In this document: piece after piece, positions 25,762 to 34,110 of the stretch
Layout: every line of letters starts with the position of its first letter
Position numbering within the stretch: the first letter of the stretch is position 1
NCBI GenBank assembly: GCA_016716885.1
Contig: JADJUV010000020.1
Location: forward strand, 30,334 to 94,333
Length of the DNA stretch: 64,000 bases
DNA from: Candidatus Trichofilum aggregatum
GTDB lineage: Bacteria > Chloroflexota > Anaerolineae > Promineifilales > Promineifilaceae
Direction: 5' to 3'
Notes under the pieces: model-generated
Databases searched by the model: none
Told to the model about the DNA's origin: nothing
The model's input: only the letters and a program-made list of their open reading frames with translations
Program-made: the position numbers and the translations under genes

Positions 25762-27414
25762 ATGTTACAAAGCAACGTCAAACCCGTTCACGTTTTGTAT
25801 GTTGAAGATGATGTGGGGCTAGCCCGGCTGTTCCAGAAAAAACTGGAGCGGATCGGGTATATTGTCGATCTCGTTTATGACGGGGATGCTGGTTTAGCCC
25901 AGATTACGCAACAAACCTATGACGTCGTAGCTTTGGATTTCAAATTGCCGGGTCAAGATGGTCTGGAAATTATGCACAAACTCCTGGATGCTCCCCATCC
26001 GCCCATTATCATGATTACGGGTACGGGCAATGAACAGACGGCGGTAGAGGCAATGAAGTTGGGGGCGAGTGATTACATTGTAAAAGACCCTGATGGCGCG
26101 TATTTGGAATTGATGTCTTCAACAATCCAACAGGTATTGTTGCGGCAACAGTTGGTGATAGAACGGGCGCAAGCGGTAGCCGCCTTACAAAAACGGAACC
26201 AAAAATTAGCTCTGCTCAATGAAGCGGGACAGGCCTTAACATCTATTTTTGACCTGGTACAGATTATGTCTCGGTTGCTTCAGGCGTTGATTGATTTGAC
26301 CGATGCCGCCGGGAGTTCGGTCTGGTTGTGGGTACCTATGCGCCATGATTTGCTGGAGTGTCGGGCTGTGTTTCACTATCGGGGCACACCGCCATTGCAG
26401 GGGATTCAGGTGCAGGCAGGTGAGGGGGTGGTCGGTTGGGTGGCGCAACATAATCAACCAGCGATTGTCCCGAACGCGGCCGCGGACCCTCGTTTTGCCC
26501 ACCGTATTGACCACAACACCGGGTTTCATACCCATTCCATCATGGCCGTGCCCTTACGCCTGGGTGATGGCCTCATTGGCGTCATCGAAGTTGTGAACAA
26601 GCGCGAGGGGGAATTTGATGCCGATGATCTGGCCTTTACCCAAACCCTGGCGGCCTCCGCCGCCATCGCCATCCACAATGCCACCCTGGTAGATGCCCTC
26701 CATCAGCGCACCCAGGACCTGGAAGCGCGGAAAAACGAGCTAGATGCGTTTGCGCACACCGTCGCTCACGATCTGCAAAATCCGTTATCCCTCATTTCGG
26801 GTTATGCTGAGGTGCTGGTAGAAACCGATTTTGCCTTAACTGAAGAAGAAAAAGAAAAAAGCCTGGGCCACATTTTGGAAAACACGCGCAAGATGAGCAA
26901 TATCATTGATGAATTGCTCTTGTTAGCCACCGTGCGGCGTGAGGATATCGCCATTTCTCCTGTTGATATGACCCGCACGGTCAAAGAAGCCCGTCGCCGC
27001 CTGTTACACGTGATTGAAAAATCGGGGGCTACCCTGACCGCCCCCGCTACCTGGCCGTTGGCGATGGGCTATTCCCCCTGGGTGGAGGCGGCCTGGGTTA
27101 ATTACCTGAGCAATGCCCTGCGCTACGGGGGTGAACCGCCGGTGATTGAATTGGGTTCTGTGGCGGAAGGGGAAGGGATGATTCGTTTTTGGGTGCGGGA
27201 TCAGGGGCCAGGGATTCCTCAAGAGCAACAAACGCGCCTGTTCCAACCGTTTGAGCAGGTCAATAAGATTCGGGCCAAAGGTCATGGTTTAGGGCTTTCG
27301 ATTGTGCGCCGGATTATTGAGAAATTAGGGGGGCAGGTGGGGCTGGAGAGCCAGGTAGGGCAAGGCAGTACGTTCTGGTTTACCCTACCCAGAGCAGACG
27401 AAGCCAACCTCTAA
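25762..27414 (+). CDS. Response-regulator / GAF / histidine kinase hybrid, 550 aa
   Basis: The order is REC (residues about 8-125; acidic pair VEDD 15-17, phospho-acceptor Asp59 in VVALDFKLPGQDG, Lys in IVKDPDG), GAF (about 155-310; VVGWVAQHNQPAIVPNAAAD and SIMAVPLRLGDGLIGVIEVVN), HisKA (His336 in FAHTVAHDLQNPLSLI) and HATPase (WVNYLSNALRYGG, DQGPGIPQEQ, GHGLGLSIVRRIIEKLGG). No membrane segment, so it is cytosolic. An N-terminal receiver on a kinase suggests it is an intermediate in a phosphorelay, possibly taking phosphate from the kinase encoded just upstream. It ends before a spacer with an imperfect inverted repeat. Confidence 0.88.
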   Translation: MLQSNVKPVHVLYVEDDVGLARLFQKKLERIGYIVDLVYDGDAGLAQITQQTYDVVALDFKLPGQDGLEIMHKLLDAPHPPIIMITGTGNEQTAVEAMKLGASDYIVKDPDGAYLELMSSTIQQVLLRQQLVIERAQAVAALQKRNQKLALLNEAGQALTSIFDLVQIMSRLLQALIDLTDAAGSSVWLWVPMRHDLLECRAVFHYRGTPPLQGIQVQAGEGVVGWVAQHNQPAIVPNAAADPRFAHRIDHNTGFHTHSIMAVPLRLGDGLIGVIEVVNKREGEFDADDLAFTQTLAASAAIAIHNATLVDALHQRTQDLEARKNELDAFAHTVAHDLQNPLSLISGYAEVLVETDFALTEEEKEKSLGHILENTRKMSNIIDELLLLATVRREDIAISPVDMTRTVKEARRRLLHVIEKSGATLTAPATWPLAMGYSPWVEAAWVNYLSNALRYGGEPPVIELGSVAEGEGMIRFWVRDQGPGIPQEQQTRLFQPFEQVNKIRAKGHGLGLSIVRRIIEKLGGQVGLESQVGQGSTFWFTLPRADEANL

Positions 27415-27560
27415 GGGTGTGTTTCATTTCGGTTGAGAGCAAGGAGTGAGCATCCCCAGATGCGAACGGGTCGGCATCCTTCGGCAGGCTCAGGACAGGT
27501 TCTGGGGCTGCCTTTCTTCTCTAACTCATTTGAAACACCCCCCTAAGACAAACGATTATC
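27415..27560. repeat. Dyad-rich spacer, possible dispersed element
   Basis: GGGTGTGTTTCATTTC (from 27415) faces ATTTGAAACACCC ending near 27540. Inside are GAGTGAGCATCCCCAGATGC (also, in variant form, at 9895-9916) and GGCATCCTTCGGCAGGCTCA, a phrase related to the hairpin at 28494-28536. Confidence 0.4.
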
Positions 27561-27633
27561 TTCAAGAAAATTAGACGATACGCGGATAAGCGGTCATAAT
27601 CTCTCTATCTTGTGGGCTAAAAAGGATTGACTC

Positions 27634-28461
27634 ATGTCGGAAAAAATGGAAACGCGGCGCGAAGGAAATAAACAGCCGGTGACTGGACGGTCGCGGACGA
27701 TGGTGATTACGATTGACCGGTTTGTGTTGTGGTTGAGTCGGCACTGGTTGGCGGTTTTTAACGTCGCGGCCGCGCTCTATGTTGGTTTGCCCATGTTGGC
27801 GCCTGTCCTGATGAATGCCGGGGCCACCGGTCCAGCCAGGGCCATTTATGTGGCTTATTCTCCTATGTGCCACCAGATGGCCTTCCGCTCCTTCTTTCTC
27901 TTCGGTGAACAGGGGGCTTATCCCCGTGAACTGGCGGGCACAAGCCTGACCCCGTTTGAGGTTTACACCCCTGATCTGTCAGAGTTTCAGGGCATTTCGC
28001 CCACTGATAGCGGTCGCTTTTTTAATGCCGCCCGCTCCTTTTTGGGCAACGAAGCGATGGGTTACAAGATGGCTCTGTGTGAGCGAGATATTGGTATTTA
28101 CCTGTTTGTGCTGATTGGGGGGCTGATTTTTGCTGTGTTGCGGCCGCGGTACAACATCAAACCATTGCCCATCCTGGCTTTCCTCATCATCGGTATGGGG
28201 CCAATTGGACTAGATGGGTTTAGCCAGTTGTTTGGGTACATGTTCCAGGGTAGCCAAACCGGTATTACCGATTTCTTAGCCAATATTTTTGCCGTACGTG
28301 AAAGCCCTCCCCTATTACGCACCCTCACCGGCGCCTGGTTTGGCCTGACTCTGGTCTGGTTGGCCTATCCCCATGTCAACGCAGGCATGAAGGATACGGA
28401 GTTGGAATTGAGTGAGAAGTTGTTACGGGCGGGGGTTATTAAAGTGGATAGCGAAAAGTGA
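27634..28461 (+). CDS. DUF2085 membrane protein, 275 aa
   Basis: Four or five hydrophobic segments and the DUF2085 signature: SPMCHQMAFRSFFLFGEQ near residue 77, later MALCERDIGIYLFVLIGGLIF near 147, then LRPRYNIKPLPILAFLIIGMGPIGLDGFSQLFG. The Cys-His and Cys-x-Arg pairs are the conserved parts of this family and would suit metal or haem binding, but no function is established. Between the two motifs there is an insert of about 50 residues (YPRELAGTSLTPFEVYTPDL) longer than in the shortest family members. It stands alone. Confidence 0.8.
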   Translation: MSEKMETRREGNKQPVTGRSRTMVITIDRFVLWLSRHWLAVFNVAAALYVGLPMLAPVLMNAGATGPARAIYVAYSPMCHQMAFRSFFLFGEQGAYPRELAGTSLTPFEVYTPDLSEFQGISPTDSGRFFNAARSFLGNEAMGYKMALCERDIGIYLFVLIGGLIFAVLRPRYNIKPLPILAFLIIGMGPIGLDGFSQLFGYMFQGSQTGITDFLANIFAVRESPPLLRTLTGAWFGLTLVWLAYPHVNAGMKDTELELSEKLLRAGVIKVDSEK

Positions 28462-28493
28462 TAAGTAATTGGTGGTAACTACTAAGCCTGTTG

Positions 28494-28536
28494 CCTGAGC
28501 TTGTCGAAGGCAATGGGTAGGCTTCGACAAACTCAG
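28494..28536. repeat. REP-like hairpin
   Basis: CTGAGCTTGTCGAAG (28495-28509) pairs with CTTCGACAAACTCAG (28522-28536), one mismatch. The phrase CTTCGACAAGCTCAG is a frequent dispersed repeat in many bacteria. Confidence 0.6.
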
Positions 28537-28580
28537 CCCTCGATAGTGTTAGTATGGCTTTTAAGAAAAAGAGTTTGTTT

Positions 28581-28630
28581 GTAGTGACCGCTTTAGCGGG
28601 CTGGTGTTAGCCCGCTAAAGCGGTCACTAC
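28581..28630. repeat. 50-nt palindrome, family copy 2
   Basis: Arms of 22 bases (GTAGTGACCGCTTTAGCGGG-CT and inverse) around GGTGTT. Same length and arms as 9813-9862 and 43900-43949; its centre is the reverse complement of copy 3. Confidence 0.85.
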
Positions 28631-28661
28631 GAACAATGACTTTCATATAGTTTGACAACAC

Positions 28662-29449
28662 ATGCTTCGTTATCTGCGCGTTCTGGGCGTTTTTTACAAA
28701 GCCGCTTTCCTGGCCGATCTGGAGTACCGGGCGAATTTTGTCAGTAGCCTGATCCTGAGTGTGGTTAGTTTGGTCTGGTCCGTAGCGGGGGCGTCCGTGT
28801 TTTTCCTGCACACAGAGCGCATCGGTGATTGGACGCTCAATGAGTTGTTGATTGTCCTGGGGCTGTTTGTGCTGTTTTTGGGGTTTGTGGATGCGTTTCT
28901 GACGCCGAATGTGCAGGATTTTATGGAGCACATCCGCGTGGGCACGATGGATTTCATCCTGTTAAAGCCCATCAATTCCCAGTTTCATACGTCATTACGC
29001 CGGTTGAATGTGTGGCGGCTGGTGGATGTGTTGATGGGTTTGGGGTTGGTGGTGTACGCGATTAGTCTGTTGGACACGCGGCCGCAACCCATCCTCATCC
29101 TCGCCTTCATTATCCTCTGCCTGTGCGCCCTGGTTATCCTGTACAGCCTCATCATGTTGCTCATCACCAGTGCCTTCTGGTTCGTGCAACTGGAAAACAT
29201 CATGGAACTGCTCTTCACCTTCTACGAGGCGGGGCGCTTCCCGGTCACGATTTTCCCGGTTGGGTGCGGGCCATTCTCACTTTTGTGGTACCGATTGCTT
29301 TTATTACCACTGTGCCTGCTTCCGTGTTACTGGAACGGTTAGATGGCCTATTTGTGGGGTATGCGGTCGGCATCGCGGCCGCGCTCCTCACCGCCAGCAT
29401 CCTCTTCTGGAACTACGCCATCCGCCACTACAGCAGCGCCAGCTCCTAA
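28662..29449 (+). pseudogene. ABC-2 type transporter permease with frameshift
   Basis: The protein begins MLRYLRVLGVFYKAAFLADLEYRANF and has six hydrophobic segments, as in the COG3694-like ABC-2 permeases. The frame is lost near 29255-29270 and resumes as VRAILTFVVPIAFITTVPAS and LLERLDGLFVGYAVGI up to 29449, so one indel separates 195 good residues from the last two helices. Members normally work with a sister permease and an ATPase; neither is in this window, so the gene is an orphan here. The indel falls in CCCGGTTGGG and could be a base-calling error. Confidence 0.75.
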
Positions 29450-29454
29450 AAATA

Positions 29455-29522
29455 GAATAGAGACTGGAGACTGGGTCGTGACCAGTCTCTAGTCTCTAGT
29501 CTCTTAATCTCTCAGTCTCTCC
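29455..29522. repeat. Phrase repeats GAGACTGG / CAGTCTCT, inverted pair
   Basis: AATAGAGACTGGAGACTGG at 29455 faces ACCAGTCTCTAGTCTCTAGT and CTCTCAGTCTCTCCCCC up to 29522. The two halves are complementary, so the transcript can fold. Lies between convergent genes. Confidence 0.65.
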
Positions 29523-29525
29523 CCC

Positions 29526-30821
29526 TTACAAATACCCCAACTTCTTCGCCGCCTGGGTCAATTCTTCCCGGAAATGTGGATGAGAAATACGAATCAACGC
29601 CTGTGCCCGTTGGCGTAGCGTTTTGCCGTGCAAAGAAGCCACGCCAAACTCCGTCACTACCCAGTGCACGTCATTACGCGTGGTCACCACCCCAGAACCT
29701 TCATACAGGGTCGGCACAATCCGGCTGATGGTTCCATCCTGGGCCGTGGACAAACAGGCGATGATCGGCAGCCCCCCTTTGGAACGGGCCGCCCCGCGAA
29801 TAAAGTCCACCTGCCCACCCGCTCCACTGTACATTTTGGCCCCAATTGAATCGGCACACACTTGCCCCGTCAGGTCAATCTGTAGGGCCGAATTGATGGC
29901 AACCATACGGGCATTTTGGGCAATGTGGAAGGGGTCGTTGACATAATCCGTGGGGTGCATCTCTATCAACGGATTGTTATTGACAAATTCATACAGCTTA
30001 TGGGTGCCAAACAAGAACCCGGCCACAATTTTGCCTGGATGGAACGTTTTGCGACTACAGGTAATCACTCCCTGTTCCACCAGATCAATCACGCCATCCG
30101 AAAATAGCTCGGTGTGAATGCCCAGATCACGGTGGTTGCCCAGGCATTGCAGAACGGCATCCGGGATACTGCCGATGCCCATCTGTAAGGTGGCGCCATC
30201 AGGAATAAGCCCGGCAATGTGTTGCCCGATCTGCAAATGCTCAGCCGAACTGCCCCCTTGCGGTGCTTCTGGTATGGCATAATCGACTTCCACCACATGA
30301 TCCAACTGGTTGACATGGATAAAACTATCACCCAGGGTGCGCGGCATCTGCCGGTTGACCTCGGCAATGACGATACGAGCCGCCTCAGCCGCCGGTTTGG
30401 TTGTGCCCACTTCCACGCCAAAACTACAAAAGCCATGTTCATCCGGCGGTGTCACCGAAATAAGGGCCACGTTCAGGGGCAAAATACCCGTGCGAAAAAG
30501 GCTGGGGATTTCCGACAAAAAGACGGGCGTAAAGTCAGCCCGCCCTTCTTGCACCGCCCGGCGCACATTACTGCCAATAAAAAGGGCATTCACCCGAATA
30601 TGGTCCTGGAATTCGGGGCGGGCATAGGGGGATTCGGCAAAGGTGAGGATGTGTGTGAGTTCTACTCGGCGCAAGGCGGGCGCACGCTCGATGAGACCCT
30701 GGACGAGGCGGGTGGGCACACCAGCCCCCCCACCCAAATAAACACGATGCCCTGGCAAAATGGTCTGCATCGCGGTAGAAACGTCAGTAATTTTTTGCTG
30801 GTAGGTTGCTTCCCAGTTCAT
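29526..30821 (-). CDS. Acetyl-CoA hydrolase/transferase family (4-hydroxybutyrate CoA-transferase-like), 431 aa
   Basis: The start at 30821 (MNWEATYQQKITDVSTAMQT) follows a GGAG site; upstream codons to 30911 are an inverted repeat. The N-terminal domain has LPGHRVYLGGGAGVPTRLVQ, the middle has PPDEHGFCSFGVEVG, and the C-terminal domain has GATLQMGIGSIPDAVL and DLGIHTELFSDGVIDLVEQG, where the Glu of HTE is the expected thioester-forming residue. This matches 4-hydroxybutyrate or butyrate:acetate CoA-transferases. They move CoA between short acyl acids and acetate; the true substrate is not fixed by sequence. Intact and monocistronic. Confidence 0.88.
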   Translation of the reverse strand: MNWEATYQQKITDVSTAMQTILPGHRVYLGGGAGVPTRLVQGLIERAPALRRVELTHILTFAESPYARPEFQDHIRVNALFIGSNVRRAVQEGRADFTPVFLSEIPSLFRTGILPLNVALISVTPPDEHGFCSFGVEVGTTKPAAEAARIVIAEVNRQMPRTLGDSFIHVNQLDHVVEVDYAIPEAPQGGSSAEHLQIGQHIAGLIPDGATLQMGIGSIPDAVLQCLGNHRDLGIHTELFSDGVIDLVEQGVITCSRKTFHPGKIVAGFLFGTHKLYEFVNNNPLIEMHPTDYVNDPFHIAQNARMVAINSALQIDLTGQVCADSIGAKMYSGAGGQVDFIRGAARSKGGLPIIACLSTAQDGTISRIVPTLYEGSGVVTTRNDVHWVVTEFGVASLHGKTLRQRAQALIRISHPHFREELTQAAKKLGYL

Positions 30822-30857
30822 TCTATTTGCTCCATGAGCCAGATAGTTAGATTGGCA

Positions 30858-30913
30858 GTTTAGAGCTAGAGCGAGAGGAAATGAGAATGTATCCTCTCGC
30901 TCTAGCTCCAAAC
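30858..30913. promoter_or_regulatory. 22-bp inverted repeat upstream of the CoA-transferase
   Basis: Arms 30858-30879 and 30892-30913 (GAGCTAGAGCGAGAGGA and inverse) match over 22 bases with one mismatch around a 12-base loop. It lies 37-92 bases before the start codon, in the leader or promoter. No second copy seen. Confidence 0.55.
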
Positions 30914-31225
30914 TTAAAACTCAAGTTGGGTGCAGGTTACACCTGCGGACATACAGGTAGGAGTTCCCCATGAGCGGGGTGCTCACCAAGATGAATGAAA
31001 ATTTATCCACAGATTTCACAGATTTACACAGATTTTTCTTTTTCTCTGCGTTCTCTGCGTCTCTGCGGTTCGTCATTCTCGTAGGAGTGTAAATGAAAAC
31101 GGGCATGTTTCCAGTAATGAATGTCACGCACTGCGTCAGAAGGTTGTCATGGCGTCTTGTGTTGCCTACAAAACAAAAGTGGCGATACTTCGGTTTTTAC
31201 ACGCAACATGCAACACGGAGTCCCC
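30914..31225. repeat. 312-bp spacer with phrase repeats
   Basis: No gene supported. It contains CCACAGATTTCACAGATTTA (31009-31040) and CTCTGCGTTCTCTGCGTCTC (31046-31068), members of the phrase families at 2998-4085, and an A/T-rich run likely to hold the promoter of the next gene. Nothing else is clear. Confidence 0.45.
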
Positions 31226-32377
31226 ATGTCATCTCTACGCGATCTCTTCCTGCTTGATCCCACCGTCACCTTTCTCAATCACGGCTCCTTTGGGGCTACG
31301 CCCCGCCCGGTGTATGAGGTATACCAGGAGTGGCAACGTCGCCTGGAATGGCAACCGGTGCAATTTTTGGGCACAGACATTGGCGAATACCTGGCTACGG
31401 CCCGGCAAGCCCTGGGTTCCTACTTGAACGCCCACCCGGATGATCTGGTGTATGTGCCCAATGCCACCTTTGGCGTGAACGTCATAGCCCGTTCTCTGAA
31501 CCTGGGGCCTGATGATGAGGTGCTGACGACCGATCATGAGTATGGCGCTTGTGACAATACCTGGTTATTTCTGAGCGGGAAGCAGGGATTCCGTTATGTG
31601 CGGCAGGCGATTAGCTTGCCTGCGACCACCCCAGAGGTGTTGCTGGAGCAGTTGTGGCAAGGGGTGACACCACATACAAAAGTCATTTATTTGAGCCACA
31701 TCACCTCACCCACGGCCCTGACGTTTCCCGTGGCGGCCATTTGTGCCAGGGCGCGGGCGGAAGGCATTTTGACATTGATAGATGGGGCCCATGCGCCGGG
31801 GCAATTACCGCTGGATATGGCTGTTATTGGGGCGGACTTTTACACGGGCAACTGCCACAAATGGCTGTGTGCCCCGAAGGGAGCGGCTTTTTTGTATGCC
31901 CGGCGGGAGCAACAACATCGGGTGGAGCCGTTGGTGGTGGGTTGGGGCTGGGGGGAACCACGGGCCTGGACGTATGGGTCGGACTTTTTGGATTATAACC
32001 AGTGGCTGGGCACGAATGACATGGCGGCTTATTTGTCGGTCGCGGCCGCGATTGAGTTCCAAACTGCTCATCAGTGGGACACGGTACGGGACACCTGCCA
32101 GGCCCTCGTCACCCAGGCCATCCACCGCATCGGCGACCTCACCGGCCTGCCCCCCGCCTACCCCGATGACCAGGGTTTCTACCGCCAGATGGCTATTGCC
32201 CCCCTACCCCCCATCACCGACCTACCCGCCTTCAAAAAACGGCTCTACCAGGAGCACCGGGTTGAAATCCCCTGCGTCCAGTGGCAGGATAAGCAGTTCA
32301 TCCGCGTTTCCATCCAGGGCTACAACACCCAGGCGGACGTGGACAGACTACTGGAAGTGTTACGGCTGATGCTATAG
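31226..32377 (+). CDS. Class V aminotransferase-fold PLP enzyme (isopenicillin-N-epimerase-like), 383 aa
   Basis: Begins SSLRDLFLLDPTVTFLNHGSFG, the typical opening of the epimerase-like group. PLP contacts are seen in NATFGVNVIARSL, DHEYGACDNTW, LSHITSPTALTFPV, IDGAHAPGQLPLDM and the Schiff-base Lys in GNCHKWLCAPKG (Lys212). Length normal. Family members include cysteine desulfurase-like and isopenicillin N epimerase-like enzymes; without antibiotic genes nearby, the substrate is open. The start at 31226 has ACGGAG upstream; an ATG at 31208 is an alternative. Confidence 0.88.
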   Translation: MSSLRDLFLLDPTVTFLNHGSFGATPRPVYEVYQEWQRRLEWQPVQFLGTDIGEYLATARQALGSYLNAHPDDLVYVPNATFGVNVIARSLNLGPDDEVLTTDHEYGACDNTWLFLSGKQGFRYVRQAISLPATTPEVLLEQLWQGVTPHTKVIYLSHITSPTALTFPVAAICARARAEGILTLIDGAHAPGQLPLDMAVIGADFYTGNCHKWLCAPKGAAFLYARREQQHRVEPLVVGWGWGEPRAWTYGSDFLDYNQWLGTNDMAAYLSVAAAIEFQTAHQWDTVRDTCQALVTQAIHRIGDLTGLPPAYPDDQGFYRQMAIAPLPPITDLPAFKKRLYQEHRVEIPCVQWQDKQFIRVSIQGYNTQADVDRLLEVLRLML

Positions 32378-32516
32378 GGTATTTTACGATTAACGATTTT
32401 AGATTTGTGCTTGTTACATCTCTGGGTAAAGTAGCAAAAGATTCCAATTCGGCGCGGCTCAAATTGGCACAATGCCTTTTTCCCCATCAATCATTCACTG
32501 GTTTTAAGGTGGATGA

Positions 32517-33440
32517 TCAGCGCAATGTGAGGGTTCCCCAACTGGTGGGGTTGGTCAGGGTGCGGGTGGAGACGCTGGATTTCATCACTTCCTGAACCGC
32601 CTGCCCCACCTGATCGTTGTCGTTGACGTTGACGGCCAACCCCATCACCAGCCCGTTGGAGGGAGTCATGTTGAGATTGCTCCAGGGGATGGTGGCTTCG
32701 AGGGTGTAGCCGGTGGTGGTCTTTTGCGCCGCTACCGTGATCGTATTTCCCCCCGGCGCATCCAAAATTCGTTCGTCGGCCGTGCCTTGAAACCGGAAGG
32801 CGGACGGCGGAATGTCGCTGAAGTTACCAGGAGAGAGATTAATCTGGAAATCGTCCAGATTAACCACCGGGCCAAAATCGCCATCCCGATTGGTGTCAAT
32901 CTGTAGGTCTACGCTATCGCCACGGAATATCTGGTTGCCAATTTGGGTCTGTACGTGGGTGTCGTCGGTCACTTCGACGGCCACATAGAGGTTGGTGTCA
33001 TCCCAGCCAAGCCGCCAACTGGCTTCGACATCATCGGTGCCGTTCCAGGAGCTATGGCTGAAGACGCGGAAGACGGAGTTGTAACTGGGGATGCCACCGG
33101 GCCAATCGGCCAGGTTGCCGTCTATGGTGGGCGCGGCCGCGAGCCTACTCGCCTCCACATTACTGCTGACATTCACCGGGGGTGGGGTCACATTGCTGGC
33201 GGTGGTTGCCGGGGGGTTGCCACCCGGCAAGGTGACAGTGGGGGCGATGGCGGCCGTTGCGGCCGCGGCCGCAGTCGCGGGAGCATCTCCATCTACTGTG
33301 ATAGTGGCCGTCTCAATTCGGGTGGGAATGACAATAGCAGTAGCGTTTACCTCATTGTCATCCTCCCTGAGGAGCAGCACCGCCGCCAGTAGCACAAAGG
33401 TAAACAAACAGAGCGCGGCCGCGACCACCCCCGCGATCAA
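32517..33440 (-). CDS. Membrane-anchored CBM9-like protein, about 307 aa
   Basis: An N-terminal membrane helix (GVVAAALCLFTFVLLAAVLLL) is followed by an Ala/Thr/Pro linker of about 70 residues and a C-terminal CBM9-like sandwich: AAPTIDGNLADWPG, RLGWDDTNLYVAVEVTDD, GDSVDLQIDTNRDGDFG, YTLEATIPWSNL and GLAVNVNDND. CBM9-like domains of this kind are common on Chloroflexota surface proteins and bind sugars or act structurally. The only start in this frame is TTG at 33440, right before the helix; an ATG near 33493 is in another frame, so an indel may hide a longer N-terminus. Five NotI-type palindromes fall in and before the linker, two of them overlapping. Confidence 0.75.
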   Translation of the reverse strand: MIAGVVAAALCLFTFVLLAAVLLLREDDNEVNATAIVIPTRIETATITVDGDAPATAAAAATAAIAPTVTLPGGNPPATTASNVTPPPVNVSSNVEASRLAAAPTIDGNLADWPGGIPSYNSVFRVFSHSSWNGTDDVEASWRLGWDDTNLYVAVEVTDDTHVQTQIGNQIFRGDSVDLQIDTNRDGDFGPVVNLDDFQINLSPGNFSDIPPSAFRFQGTADERILDAPGGNTITVAAQKTTTGYTLEATIPWSNLNMTPSNGLVMGLAVNVNDNDQVGQAVQEVMKSSVSTRTLTNPTSWGTLTLR

Positions 33441-33536
33441 AAGCCAGTTGCGGCCGCTGGCTATGCTGACCGGCTGAAATGCTAAAATGCGTCATAAATT
33501 CTTCAGAATGGATAAATCCGCTATAATCGGGGCGTA

Positions 33537-33959
33537 ATGGTCAGGCGATTCCCTTCTTCCCGCCCTTGGAGCGTAACTTATACTGCCTATGGCGTGTTTA
33601 TTGTAGGTGTGATCAATGGCTGGCGAGCCTATGCCCTTGGCCAACAAAGTCCCTTGCTCTTAACCTTGAGTCCAACCCTTGATCCACGGCTCCGGTTAGT
33701 TGTCGCCTTGATTATAGCAGTAATAAGTGGTTGGCTAGCGGCCGCGTTGTGGCGTAAACAGGCTTTTACCCGCCGGGCTATACCTGTGTTCATCCTTCTG
33801 TGTGCCCTGTACCGTTTGTTGTTGTTAGGCATTTGGGTGCAATCGCCAGTGGCCCGGCAGGGGTGGTATAGCGAGATGGTGCTGTACGCGGCCGCGATTC
33901 TCTTCACCACCTGGGCACTCAACCGCCGTGCCAGTCAGCCCTATTTTAGTAAGCAATAA
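33537..33959 (+). CDS. Small four-helix membrane protein, 140 aa
   Basis: Four predicted membrane helices (about residues 12-30, 52-72, 81-101, 113-127) with short basic loops. Not recognised; similar small membrane proteins of unknown role are common. Two in-frame NotI-type palindromes encode Ala-Ala-Ala in helices 2 and 4. The start ATG 33537 has no strong ribosome site. Divergent from the CBM9-like gene, with only about 95 bases between. Confidence 0.6.
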   Translation: MVRRFPSSRPWSVTYTAYGVFIVGVINGWRAYALGQQSPLLLTLSPTLDPRLRLVVALIIAVISGWLAAALWRKQAFTRRAIPVFILLCALYRLLLLGIWVQSPVARQGWYSEMVLYAAAILFTTWALNRRASQPYFSKQ

Positions 33960-34110
33960 CCAGGTAGGCTGCACAGCACACGTACCCAATAGGGTGTTCC
34001 AGTGAATAATTAAGGGCGGGTATGTGGCGCCCGTTACCATTCACCAATTAATTATTCTCCACCTCTCGCCTTTATGTACCATTCAGGTAAACCACGTAAA
34101 AAGGTCTCCT

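Noticed and set aside
27415..27560. Insertion-sequence remnant
   Set aside because: There is an imperfect inverted repeat but no transposase fragment in any frame; reported only as a possible dispersed element.
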